Origin: an uncultured Eubacteriales bacterium | GTDB taxonomy: Bacteria > Bacillota > Clostridia > Oscillospirales > CAG-272 | DNA: 43,014 bases | Assembly (NCBI GenBank): GCA_934503195.1 | Contig: CAKSVM010000018.1 | Coordinates: 1-43,014, forward strand | Reading direction: 5' to 3' | Part shown: positions 16,510 to 24,521 of the stretch, one piece after another | How positions within the stretch are numbered: position 1 is the stretch's first letter | Layout of the letters: the number at the start of each line of letters is the position of its first letter | Notes under the pieces: generated by a model | The model's database searches: none | Told to the model about the DNA's origin: nothing | What the model saw: only the letters and a program-made list of their open reading frames with translations | Translations under genes and position numbers: made by a program

Positions 16510-17340
16510 TCAACCAAGCTCGTCGCGCGGAGAGCGGCCGGTCTCGCGCTTATAGAATCTCGAAAAATATGAGGTGTCGGAAAATCCGAGCGATTCGGCG
16601 ACCTCGGCGACGGTCAGAAGCCCGCTGCGGAGCTTTTCCTCGGCCTTGGCGACGCGCAGATCGTTTATATAGCGGAGCGGCGGCTTCCCGAAATATTCCG
16701 AGAAGAGCCTCCGGAAGCAGGATTCGGAGAGATGACAGAGTCCGGCGAGTCCCGAGACGTCGATTTTCGCGATATCGGTGGCGCGCAGGTATCTGATCGC
16801 CGGGTCGAGCGGGGCGAAACGGCGGTTCATCAGCTCGGATTTCTGGAGCTCGAGCGAGATGTCGCAGAGAAGCTCGTAGAGGAGTCCCTTGATCCGCGGG
16901 CGGAGCGTAGAGCTTTTGCGGCCGAGCGACGCGATCTTTTCAAAAGCATCCTGAAATTTCCTCGGATTTTCCGGCGAGATTATCAGCCGATCGTCGGCAA
17001 GGCGGAATTCTTCGTTTGTGCGATCGTCGGCAAGGCGGAAATTTATCAGATAATTGCTGAGACATCCGGGCGGCCGCTTTTCCGGGCGGACAAAGCGGCA
17101 GGTGTATACTGAGCCGATCGGAGAATAGATCAGCTGATCGCGGACGGCCTTGTCACACAGACTGCCGTCCGCGCGGAGATATTCGAAATCGCAGTCTGCA
17201 AGGAAAATTATGCCGTTGTCCACGCGTCCGCCGCTCGGAATCGAGTATCGTTCATACTGACGCCAGCACTGATCAAGAATTATTATACCGTGAATATCGA
17301 ACGAAACGTTCATAAGGTCGCGGAATTGTATCGTTTTCAC
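16510..17340 (-). CDS. AraC family transcriptional regulator
   Basis: 276 aa. The N-terminal half (1-160) is a cupin-like ligand domain. The C-terminal 100 residues carry two helix-turn-helix units, the first near LAGLCHLSESCFRRLFSEYF and the second near VAEVAESLGFSDTSYFSRFYK. This layout matches sugar-sensing AraC proteins. Likely controls the downstream glycosidase, ASRT and SDR genes and perhaps the divergent binding-protein gene. Confidence 0.92.
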   Translation of the reverse strand: MKTIQFRDLMNVSFDIHGIIILDQCWRQYERYSIPSGGRVDNGIIFLADCDFEYLRADGSLCDKAVRDQLIYSPIGSVYTCRFVRPEKRPPGCLSNYLINFRLADDRTNEEFRLADDRLIISPENPRKFQDAFEKIASLGRKSSTLRPRIKGLLYELLCDISLELQKSELMNRRFAPLDPAIRYLRATDIAKIDVSGLAGLCHLSESCFRRLFSEYFGKPPLRYINDLRVAKAEEKLRSGLLTVAEVAESLGFSDTSYFSRFYKRETGRSPRDELG

Positions 17341-17375
17341 ATCCTGTGTCTCCTTTCGGGCGGAGGTTTTAATCT

Positions 17376-17404
17376 ATTATACCACATTTTTCATCGGATT
17401 TCAA
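17376..17404 (-). promoter_or_regulatory. promoter of araC-type gene
   Basis: Minus strand: -35 TTGAAA (17399-17404), 17-bp spacer, -10 TATAAT (17376-17381), about 35 bp before the start. Confidence 0.75.
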
Positions 17405-17469
17405 GCCTTTTGCGTGTTAAAAAAATAACTATCTGATCGGAAAATCCCATAAGTCGGTCGGAATGTGCA

Positions 17470-17498
17470 TTGCAAAATTTTCTTTCGTGTGGTATCAT
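17470..17498 (+). promoter_or_regulatory. promoter of solute-binding lipoprotein gene
   Basis: -35 TTGCAA (17470-17475), 17-bp spacer, -10 TATCAT (17493-17498). Divergent from the AraC gene promoter about 70 bp away. AGGAGG at 17539-17544 serves the start at 17556. Confidence 0.68.
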
Positions 17499-17555
17499 AT
17501 ATTTACAGGAATTTCCCAGGAAAAATGAAAATAATTTCAGGAGGACAAATCATTT

Positions 17556-19034
17556 ATGATGAAACAGCGTATCACATCGGCGATGCTCGCGGCACTTCTC
17601 TTTCTCACGGCCTGCGGCGCGGAGCCTTCCACAGGCGATTTAACGGGTACAACCTCTGGCGGCACCGAGGACAGCGTTCCAAACGAAACCTGACGCGCGA
17701 ACGCGAAGGACAGCCTTCCGGAAAAGAATTACGGCGGCGAGGTATTCACGATTCTATATAGAAACGAGTGGGCGTATGAATTCCTGGCCGAGGAAGAGAA
17801 CGGCGATATAATCAACGACGCTGTGCTGAAGCGCAACCGCGCGGTCGAGGACAGATTCGGCATAGATCTTGAGCTTTACGGAGTCGCCGGAACGTATGAC
17901 AACTCCGAATTCAAAACCGCTGTGAACAACTCGGTCGCGGCCGGGGATTCGGAATACGATCTCATCGCGGGGTATCAGGCGAACATGATCACACCGGCGA
18001 TGGAGGGATACTTCATGAACGTCTATGACATGGATTACATAGACACCGACGCGCCGTGGTGGTCGGAGAAATGCAACTCTTCGCTCACGGTCAACGGAAA
18101 GCTCTTCATGACGACCGGAGATATCGCGCTGACCCTGTGGGACAATATGTACGTCTTCTATTTCAACAAGAAGCTTGCCGAACAGTATAATCTCCCCGAT
18201 ATCTACCAGCTCGTGAGGGACGGCAAGTGGACAATCGACAAGCTCTATGAGCTTTCGTCGAACGTGAGTCAGGATCTCAACGGCGACACAAAGTATGATG
18301 AAAATGATCTCTACGGGTTCCTCACAACGAAGCAGAATCATATGCGCGCGTGGATTGTCGCGGGCGAGACCCCTATAACCCGCCAGAACAGCGACGGACT
18401 CATGGAAGCCTGCTTTGTCACCGAGCGCACTCAGAGTATGCTTGACAAACTTTTACGGCTCCACTACACTGACAGCACGTATATGGGCAACGACGTCCTC
18501 GCCGAGCCGAACAACACTACGGAGCCCGTGATATTCACATCCGACCGCGCGCTTTTCATGTCGGGATATCTCGGAAACGCGTCGATTCTCCGGAACATGG
18601 ACACCGATTTCGGCATCATTCCCTATCCGATGTATGACGAGAAGCAGGACGGCTACCGCACGACGGCGCACAACTCGGTCTCGATGATGTGCTTCCCGGT
18701 GACAGTGAAGGATCTCGAAATGAGCGCGATAATCACCGAGGCACTCTGCGCCGAGTCCTATCGGAACGTGATCCCGCAGTATTACGATCTGGTGCTTAAG
18801 GCGAAGGGCGCGCGCGACGACGAGTCGGGCGAGATGATAGATCTTATCCGCGACGGACTTATATTTGACTTCGGATGGGTGCATTCGGTACCTATGGGAT
18901 CAATCGGAACAATAATGCAGAATCTCATTTCTGAAAACAACAGCGGACTTTCGTCCTACTGGGCCTCGAAGGAGAATCAGGTGCTTCAGGGACTTGAAAA
19001 GATCAACGCGGCCTATGAAAATGTCAATCAGTAA
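17556..19034 (+). pseudogene. solute-binding lipoprotein gene with in-frame TGA
   Basis: Extracellular sugar-binding (family 1-like) lipoprotein, 492 codons. A proper start (AGGAGG, ATG) and signal peptide with lipobox LTAC (Cys20) are followed by a Gly/Thr/Ser linker. An in-frame TGA at 17691-17693 (codon 46) then interrupts the frame. After it the same frame runs without break through the whole binding domain (INDAVLKRNRAVEDRFG, VRDGKWTIDKLYEL and so on) to 19034. No shift is needed to join the parts, so a single nonsense change, read-through, or a base error explains it. Three paralogs lie in the window. Followed 21 bp later by a Gfo/Idh/MocA gene. Confidence 0.88.
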
Positions 19035-19055
19035 CTTGAAAGGAAGTATTACGAT

Positions 19056-20222
19056 ATGAAGGAATTCAGACCGGTAAAGGTCGGTGTGATCGGATGCGGA
19101 ATGATCTCCGACATCTATCTCACGAACATGATAAACCGTTACAACGCGCTTGAGGTCGTCGGATGCTCGGACATAAAGCCCGAGAGATCGAAGGCCAAGG
19201 CCGAGAAATACGGCATAAAGCAGATGACGAACGAGGAGATCTGGGCGGATCCCGAAATTGAGATCGTCGTGAATCTGACCTATCACACGTCGCATTACGA
19301 GGTATCGAAGAAGTCGATGGAGGCGGGAAAGCACGTCTATTCCGAGAAGATGATGGCGGTCGAGCTGTGGGAAGGCGAAGATCTTCTCCGCGTGGCGAAG
19401 GATAACGGCGTTTACTACTGCGGCGGACCCGACACCTATCTCGGCGCGGGACTTCAGACTGCACGCCAGATTTATGACAGCGGAATGCTCGGCAAGGCGG
19501 TCGCGGCGAACATCGCGCTTGTGCGTGGGTATCATCACGAGAGATACCGCACGGATCCCGAGCGGAGATTCGCTTTCTGTCCGGGCGGCGGAATAATCTT
19601 TGATATGGGCTGTTACTACATAATGGGTCTTATAAGTATTCTGGGTCCGGCGAAGCGGGTCTGCGGATTCTCGCAGATACGCGGCGCGAACGACCGGAGA
19701 TACGCGAACCCCGGCAATCCCGAGTACGGAAAGGTGATGCCGATCGAGACGCCGAACAATCTGGCGGGTACGATTGAGTTTGAGAACGGGACGCTTTGCA
19801 GTCTTCTCACGTCGTCGGAGTCGATCGGGTTCAACAGTTACAATCTCTTCTGCGACGAGGGTCAGATGAGCATGGGCGACCCGAATATGTACGGCGAGAT
19901 TCCGAAGGTTTCGACGAAGATGAGTCAGGGGATTCCGATGCCGCTGACGCACGCGTACACCGACAACAGCCGCGGACTCGGAGTCTGCGATCTCGCGTAC
20001 GCGCTTCGAAACGGGCGCGAGCCGAGGTGTTCGGGCGAGAGGGCGTACCATATGTTCGAGATCGCGCACGGCATCATGAAGAGCTGTGAGACGAACGAGA
20101 TCTATCAGATGAAGTCGACCTGCACACGTCCCGAGCCGTTCGCGCCGGGAATCACGGAATATCCGGAAATGGTTATGGACGCCTTCGGGGGCGGGGAGCC
20201 CCCGCGGGCAGACGTCAGATGA
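19056..20222 (+). CDS. Gfo/Idh/MocA family oxidoreductase, repeat-encoded tail
   Basis: 388 aa. Rossmann loop GVIGCGMISDIY near residue 9. The usual EKP is SEKMM (about 95-99), so the proline after the lysine is methionine. GGIIFDMGCYY carries the family's conserved C-terminal-domain aspartate. The last 11 codons or so (GGGEPPRADVR) and the stop lie inside the tandem repeat starting at 20191, so the natural C terminus was probably replaced. AAAGGAAG about 10 nt upstream. Probably transcribed with the preceding binding-protein gene. Confidence 0.92.
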   Translation: MKEFRPVKVGVIGCGMISDIYLTNMINRYNALEVVGCSDIKPERSKAKAEKYGIKQMTNEEIWADPEIEIVVNLTYHTSHYEVSKKSMEAGKHVYSEKMMAVELWEGEDLLRVAKDNGVYYCGGPDTYLGAGLQTARQIYDSGMLGKAVAANIALVRGYHHERYRTDPERRFAFCPGGGIIFDMGCYYIMGLISILGPAKRVCGFSQIRGANDRRYANPGNPEYGKVMPIETPNNLAGTIEFENGTLCSLLTSSESIGFNSYNLFCDEGQMSMGDPNMYGEIPKVSTKMSQGIPMPLTHAYTDNSRGLGVCDLAYALRNGREPRCSGERAYHMFEIAHGIMKSCETNEIYQMKSTCTRPEPFAPGITEYPEMVMDAFGGGEPPRADVR

Positions 20223-20426
20223 AGTGACTGCGAATATGTCAGTTTGCGGCTTATCTAACGGTTTTCGGCTCCGCCGAAAACCCGTTCGGGCTACGCCCTT
20301 ACCTCCCGGCGGGGAGCCCCCGCAGGCAGGCGTCAGATGAAGAGACTGCGAATATGTCAGTTTGCGGCTTATCTAACGTTTTTCGGCTCCGCCGAAAATC
20401 CGTTCGGGCTGACGCCCTCACCTCCC
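20191..20426 (+). repeat. 118-bp tandem repeat, two copies
   Basis: Direct copies 20191-20308 and 20309-20426. Each begins with GCGGGGAGCCCCCGC (hairpin) and contains the same core of about 68 bp (20241-20308 and 20359-20426) found at 6.5-6.8 kb: GTTTTCGGC/GCCGAAAAC and GGGC/GCCC stem-loops. The flanking half of the unit differs from the 127-bp units, so the core is the conserved part. The first copy covers the end of the upstream gene. Confidence 0.88.
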
Positions 20427-20478
20427 GAAAAGAGGGAGGTTGGCAATTGAAAAAAATCAAGCACAGAAAGGTAAAAAA

Positions 20479-21261
20479 ATGAGCAGAATAGGATTACAGA
20501 TGTACACGCTTCGTGACTACACGAAGACTCCCGAGGATTTTAAGGTGACGCTTAAGAAGGTCGCGGATATCGGAATAAAGCACGTTCAGATCACTCCTCC
20601 CGGCTTCTTCAGCATCGAGGAAGTGGCTGCGCTTTTGAAGGAGAACGAACTTTCGGCAGATTCGGTCTTCAGACCGACGACTCACGTCGTCGAACGCATC
20701 GAGGACGCGAAGCGCGACGCGGAGATTCTCGGAGTTGACGTGCTGAGAACCGACTCGATTCCGTCCGAGCTCCGCAACACGGCTGACGGATACAGAAGGT
20801 ACGCCGAAATTCTGAACGCCGAGGGCAGAGCCTGCAAGGCGGCGGGACTCAGGTATATCTATCACTTCCACGCGTTCGAGTGGATAAACTTCGGCGACAT
20901 CCGCGGAATTGACATACTTCTTAACGAGACCGATCCCGACGCGGTGATGTTCCAGCCCGACGTTTTCTGGCTGACGAACGCCGGAACCGAGCCTTCGGTA
21001 ACGCTTAAGATGTTCAAGGGACGCGCGTTCTTCATGCACGTGAAGGATTACGCGATAAGGAAGCTTGAGGGAAAGATCGAGGACGTTCCGTATCATTTCG
21101 CGTCGGTCGGAACCGGAAACCTGAACTGGCCGGGAATCATAAAGACGGCCGACGAGATCGGAATTGAGCGGTTTGTCATCGAGCAGGATATGTGCGAGGG
21201 CGATCCCTTCGAGGCGGTAAAGGTTTCGTTCGAGAATCTGAATAAGATGGGAATAAAGTAA
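20479..21261 (+). CDS. sugar phosphate isomerase/epimerase (xylose-isomerase-like TIM barrel)
   Basis: 260 aa cytoplasmic TIM-barrel enzyme of the AP endonuclease family 2 / xylose isomerase-like group. Starts with SRIGLQMYTLRDY. Metal-binding positions are suggested by YHFHAFEW, FQPDVFW (Asp), FMHVKD (His/Asp) and a late FVIEQD (Glu). Start chosen at the ATG preceded by GAAAGG (7 nt); a longer upstream reading enters the repeat. Such proteins often sit beside Gfo/Idh/MocA dehydrogenases, as here, and handle inositol- or ketose-type intermediates. Confidence 0.88.
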   Translation: MSRIGLQMYTLRDYTKTPEDFKVTLKKVADIGIKHVQITPPGFFSIEEVAALLKENELSADSVFRPTTHVVERIEDAKRDAEILGVDVLRTDSIPSELRNTADGYRRYAEILNAEGRACKAAGLRYIYHFHAFEWINFGDIRGIDILLNETDPDAVMFQPDVFWLTNAGTEPSVTLKMFKGRAFFMHVKDYAIRKLEGKIEDVPYHFASVGTGNLNWPGIIKTADEIGIERFVIEQDMCEGDPFEAVKVSFENLNKMGIK

Positions 21262-21265
21262 GAAA

Positions 21266-21305
21266 AATTCCCGGTGACGGTTTTGATGTCGCCGGGAATT
21301 TTTTC
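21266..21305 (+). terminator. intrinsic terminator
   Basis: Stem AATTCCCGGTGAC / GTCGCCGGGAATT (13 bp with one wobble), 9-nt loop, then TTTTC, directly after the isomerase stop. It may also serve the convergent serine dehydratase gene. Confidence 0.88.
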
Positions 21306-21349
21306 GTCTGATTTTATTTCTGTGTCGTTTTGTTCGGAATGCGGACGGA

Positions 21350-22792
21350 TCACTTCACCTTGAGCTTCGCGAGTCCGCCCTCGGCGGTCTCCTTGTACTG
21401 CTTCGAAATGTCGAGTCCGGTTTCCTTCATCACGTTTATGACCTTGTCAAGCGAGATCTTGCGCGAGTCCGACAGGAAGCTCGCAAGGCTCACCGCGTTG
21501 ATCGCGCGCATCGCCGCGACGGCGTTCCGCTCGATGCAGGGGATCTGCACAAGTCCGCAGATCGGGTCGCAGGTGAGTCCGAGGTGATGCTCGATCGCGA
21601 TTTCGGCGGCGTATTCGATCTTGTCAAGATCAAGCTCGAAAAGCTCGGCCAGCGCGGCCGACGCCATCGCGCAGGCCGTTCCGATCTCGGCCTGACAGCC
21701 GCACTCGCTTCCCGAAATCGACGCGTTCGTTTTCACGAGATTTCCGACGATTCCGCCCGCCGCGAGCGCGCGGATGATCTCAACATCCGAATATCCGCGC
21801 TTCTGCTGCTGATAGTAGAGTACCGCCGGAAGTACTCCGGACGATCCGCAGGTCGGAGCGGTCACTATCCGCTCACCGCAGGCGTTCTGCTCGCTCACCG
21901 CGAAGGCGTAGGCACAGACCATACGGTTTTCACGCGTTTCCGCGCTCTCGTCGATATGCTGGCGGTTGAGGAGCTGCTTCGCCTTCTTCTGGACTCCGAG
22001 TCCGCCGGGGAGAATTCCCTCGTCGGCGAGTCCGGACGCGATGCTCTGCTTCATGTAGTGCCAGACCTCCGAGAGATAACTCATTATCTCATGCCCCTCG
22101 ACGCTCTCGACGTACTGCCAGAGACGGATATTCTCGGCGCGGCAGTATTCCGCGATCTTTTCGAACGACGACACCGGGTAGATGTCCGGCTCGTCGAAGG
22201 TCGGATATTTATCGCATTCGATTCGTCCGCCTCCGGTGCTGATCACGCGGACGCGGTCAATCTCCCTGCCGTCCTCATACGCGATGAGGTCGAGCGTGTT
22301 CGGATGCGGGATATCTGTTTCGGTCGTGTCAAAGATGACCTCGCAGGGGATCGGCGAAAGTGTGGATCTTATCACGCGGTCGGTTCCGTGGCCGACTCCG
22401 GTTTTCGCGAGCGAGCCGTAGAGTATCGCCTTGAAGCTGTCGGCGTCGGGGCATTTTTCGTGGAACATCCGGCAGGCGCGTTCAGGTCCCATCGTGTGCG
22501 AGCTTGACGGCCCGCGTCCGACCCGGTAGAGATCGGTGAGTGATTTCATCCCATCCGGCTTTGATTCGCCGAGCTTTTCGATCTCGGAGAGCGACGAGAA
22601 GAAGTGGTCTATCGGCACATCGAAGATCTTTGCGAGCTTTCTGATATTTTCGGTCGACGGCATCGCGAGTCCGGTCTCCCATTTTGAGACCGCGCGGTTG
22701 CTGACGCCAAGGCAGTCTCCGAGTTTCTGCTGAGTTATTCCGCTCTCGCGGCGGAGTTTTGCGAATTTTTTCGCGAAGTCGTTGTTTTCCAT
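21350..22792 (-). CDS. HTH domain-L-serine ammonia-lyase fusion
   Basis: 480 aa. Residues 6-65 form an XRE-type helix-turn-helix (TQQKLGDCLGVSNRAVSKWE). Residues 82-475 are a complete single-chain, iron-sulfur L-serine dehydratase converting serine to pyruvate and ammonia. The beta part contains GPSSSHTMGP. The alpha part contains APTCGSSGVLP, SGSECGCQAEIG, LTCDPICGLVQIPCIERN and the YKETAEGGLA tail. Likely [4Fe-4S] cysteines are C366, C408 and C419. The HTH front is not part of the usual enzyme and suggests DNA binding or self-regulation. Own promoter; divergent from metY. Confidence 0.93.
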   Translation of the reverse strand: MENNDFAKKFAKLRRESGITQQKLGDCLGVSNRAVSKWETGLAMPSTENIRKLAKIFDVPIDHFFSSLSEIEKLGESKPDGMKSLTDLYRVGRGPSSSHTMGPERACRMFHEKCPDADSFKAILYGSLAKTGVGHGTDRVIRSTLSPIPCEVIFDTTETDIPHPNTLDLIAYEDGREIDRVRVISTGGGRIECDKYPTFDEPDIYPVSSFEKIAEYCRAENIRLWQYVESVEGHEIMSYLSEVWHYMKQSIASGLADEGILPGGLGVQKKAKQLLNRQHIDESAETRENRMVCAYAFAVSEQNACGERIVTAPTCGSSGVLPAVLYYQQQKRGYSDVEIIRALAAGGIVGNLVKTNASISGSECGCQAEIGTACAMASAALAELFELDLDKIEYAAEIAIEHHLGLTCDPICGLVQIPCIERNAVAAMRAINAVSLASFLSDSRKISLDKVINVMKETGLDISKQYKETAEGGLAKLKVK

Positions 22793-22823
22793 CGGTGATT
22801 CCTCTCTTTTCGTACTATACTAT

Positions 22824-22852
22824 ATTGTAATACATATTCGGCAAAATGTCAA
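22824..22852 (-). promoter_or_regulatory. promoter of HTH-serine dehydratase gene
   Basis: Minus strand: -35 TTGACA (22847-22852), 17-bp spacer, -10 TACAAT (22824-22829), about 30 bp before the start. Short TATAGTATAGTACG repeats follow the -10 and could bind the encoded HTH. Confidence 0.75.
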
Positions 22853-22964
22853 GAGGTAATTTCAGAGTGGAACCGCTTAAAGTCAGATGTTGACGGGCTG
22901 AGGAATGTGCGGATCATGTTTTGAGGGCGCGCGAAAAAAATCCGGAAAATTTTTCATTTTCCTC

Positions 22965-22993
22965 TTGACAAATCGCGGGGGATGTGATATAAT
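22965..22993 (+). promoter_or_regulatory. consensus promoter of metY leader
   Basis: Perfect -35 TTGACA (22965-22970), 17-bp spacer, perfect -10 TATAAT (22988-22993). The strongest-looking promoter of the window, implying that control lies downstream: an operator at the start site and a leader attenuator. Confidence 0.88.
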
Positions 22994-22996
22994 AAT

Positions 22997-23015
22997 ACCA
23001 ACCTACTTGGTAGGT
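22997..23015. promoter_or_regulatory. operator-like nested palindromes at the metY start site
   Basis: ACCAACCTACTTGGTAGGT contains two overlapping perfect palindromes, ACCAA-N5-TTGGT and ACCTAC-TTG-GTAGGT. It starts four bases after the -10 and covers the expected first transcribed base. CCTAC/GTAGG half-sites resemble those of Rrf2-type (CymR/IscR-like) sulfur regulators, but a TetR-type site is equally possible. Confidence 0.68.
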
Positions 23016-23038
23016 AGTAATTTTGAGGAGATGAAACC

Positions 23039-23125
23039 ATGAAAGGATCTGCCATGTGTGAGAATATGATGATGTCGATGCCCGCCACCGATCTTTTCGC
23101 CGCGCGTTCTCCCGAAAGAGCCTGA
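23039..23125 (+). CDS. Met-rich leader peptide of metY (28 aa)
   Basis: Short ORF with GAGGAG eight bases before its ATG. Methionines are at positions 1, 6, 10, 11, 12 and 14, including MMM, and Cys7, so six of 28 residues are Met and all lie in the first half. The stop TGA is 12 nt before a terminator stem that precedes metY. Its own 3' end (23107-23114) can pair with the terminator's 5' arm. This is the layout of a translated attenuation leader sensing charged tRNA-Met. No protein function of its own is suggested. Confidence 0.72.
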   Translation: MKGSAMCENMMMSMPATDLFAARSPERA

Positions 23126-23170
23126 TTTGCTGACTGCCGGGAGAAGAATTCCTTCCGGTTATTTTTTATT
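23107..23170 (+). terminator. attenuator: terminator with alternative antiterminator
   Basis: Terminator stem CCGGGAG (23137-23143) / CTTCCGG (23152-23158), 8-nt loop, then TTATTTTTTATT. Alternative stem TTCTCCCG (23107-23114, inside the leader ORF) / CGGGAGAA (23138-23145), 8 perfect pairs, uses the same bases as the terminator's 5' arm, so the two are mutually exclusive. It ends about 20 bp before the metY start codon. A ribosome stalled at the Met codons (about 23054-23080) would leave 23107-23114 free; one finishing at 23125 would cover it. Confidence 0.72.
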
Positions 23171-23189
23171 AAGGAAAGAGGAAAAGAAA

Positions 23190-24467
23190 ATGAGCTACAG
23201 ATTTGAGACACTCCAGCTTCACGTCGGTCAGGAAAAGGCCGATCCCGCCACCGATTCCCGCGCCGTTCCGATCTACGCGACGACGTCCTATGTCTTCCAC
23301 AACGCCGCTCACGCCGAGGCGAGATTCAATCTTTCGGATTCCGGCAACATCTACGGACGCCTGACAAACTCGACTCAGGAGGTCTTTGAGAAGCGGATTG
23401 CCGCGCTTGAGGGCGGAGTCGCCGCGCTCGCCGTCGCTTCGGGAGCCGCCGCGATCACTTACACGATTCAGGCTCTCGCGCAGGCCGGCGGGCATATCGT
23501 ATCGCAGAAGACGGTTTACGGCGGCACGTACAATCTTCTCGCGCACACTCTCGCTCAGTTCGGCGTGAAGACGACCTTTGTGAACGTCCATGATCTCGAC
23601 GAAATTGAAAAGGCGATTCTCCCCGAGACCCGCGCGATCTATCTCGAAACCCTTGGAAACCCGAACAGCGACATTCCGGATATCGACGCGATCTCCGAAC
23701 TCGCGCATCGCCACGGACTTCCGGTTGTCGTCGACAACACCTTCGGAACTCCCTATCTCATCCGTCCGATCGAACACGGCGCGGATATCGTCGTTCACTC
23801 GGCGACAAAATTCATCGGCGGACACGGAACGACGCTTGGCGGCGTGATTGTCGATTCTGGCAAATTCGACTGGAAGGCGAGCGGAAAATACGCGCCGATC
23901 GCCTCGCCGAACCCGAGCTATCATGGAATTTCCTTTGCCGATGCGGTCGGTCCGGCGGCGTTTGTAACCTACATCCGCGCGATTCTGCTCCGCGACGAGG
24001 GAGCGGCGATTTCGCCCTTCGCGGCCTTCCTGCTCCTTCAGGGAACCGAGACGCTCTCGCTCCGTCTTGAGCGTCACGCCGAGAACACGAAGAAGGTTGT
24101 CGAATATCTCTCAAAGCATCCGAAGGTGGCGAAGGTCAATCATCCGTCGCTTCCCGATCATCCCGACCACGCGCTCTACGAGAGATATTTCCCGAACGGC
24201 GGCGCGAGCATCTTCACGTTCGAGATTAAGGGCGGAAAGGAAGAGGCATTCAGATTCATCGACAATCTTGAAATCTTCTCGCTGCTGGCGAACGTGGCAG
24301 ACGTGAAGTCGCTTGTGATTCATCCGGCAACGACGACGCATTCGCAGCTGACACCCGAAGAACTCGCGGATCAGGGCATCACCCCGGCGACGATCCGGCT
24401 CTCGATCGGCACAGAGCATATTGACGATATCATCGCCGATCTTGAAAAGGGCTTCGCGGCGGTGTGA
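23190..24467 (+). CDS. metY: O-acetylhomoserine aminocarboxypropyltransferase (sulfhydrylase)
   Basis: 425 aa PLP enzyme of the Cys/Met metabolism family. It makes homocysteine from O-acetylhomoserine and sulfide, or methionine with methanethiol. Opening RFETLQLHVGQ, IYATTSYVF, YGRLTNSTQEVFEKRIAALEGG, VVDNTFGTPYLIRP and the PLP lysine in HSATKFIGGHGT mark the MetY/Met17 branch. The long insert after the lysine (about residues 225-280) separates it from cystathionine synthases. Start at ATG with AAGGAAAGAGG upstream; a longer reading would begin inside the terminator. Controlled by the leader described above. Confidence 0.95.
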   Translation: MSYRFETLQLHVGQEKADPATDSRAVPIYATTSYVFHNAAHAEARFNLSDSGNIYGRLTNSTQEVFEKRIAALEGGVAALAVASGAAAITYTIQALAQAGGHIVSQKTVYGGTYNLLAHTLAQFGVKTTFVNVHDLDEIEKAILPETRAIYLETLGNPNSDIPDIDAISELAHRHGLPVVVDNTFGTPYLIRPIEHGADIVVHSATKFIGGHGTTLGGVIVDSGKFDWKASGKYAPIASPNPSYHGISFADAVGPAAFVTYIRAILLRDEGAAISPFAAFLLLQGTETLSLRLERHAENTKKVVEYLSKHPKVAKVNHPSLPDHPDHALYERYFPNGGASIFTFEIKGGKEEAFRFIDNLEIFSLLANVADVKSLVIHPATTTHSQLTPEELADQGITPATIRLSIGTEHIDDIIADLEKGFAAV

Positions 24468-24488
24468 GGTAAGACAAAAGTATAAACA

Positions 24489-24520
24489 GAATGTGCTGCC
24501 GCGGACGCGGCAGCACATTC
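24489..24520. terminator. bidirectional terminator between metY and SGNH gene
   Basis: Perfect 14-bp stem (arms GAATGTGCTGCCGC / GCGGCAGCACATTC) with a GGAC loop, followed by TTTAA. Lies between convergent genes and ends just before the SGNH stop codon. Confidence 0.85.
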
Positions 24521-24521
24521 T

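Noticed and set aside
17691..17693. TGA read as selenocysteine or as a sense codon by a changed genetic code
   Set aside because: The position is a variable linker, no SECIS-like hairpin was found directly after it, and TGA ends many intact genes in the window.
20223..20478. Small plus-strand frame starting in the repeat and joined to the isomerase gene
   Set aside because: Better start at 20479 with GAAAGG; the upstream part is repeat sequence.
23107..23114. Antiterminator as a chance match
   Set aside because: Not fully excluded, but an 8-bp perfect match using the same bases as the terminator arm and lying at the end of a Met-rich ORF is unlikely by chance; kept as a finding with stated tests.
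22793..23189. S-box (SAM) riboswitch or T-box before metY
   Set aside because: No S-box core or T-box AGGGTGGNACCGCG-type sequence is present; the leader is only about 190 nt and is explained by the short ORF and two hairpins.
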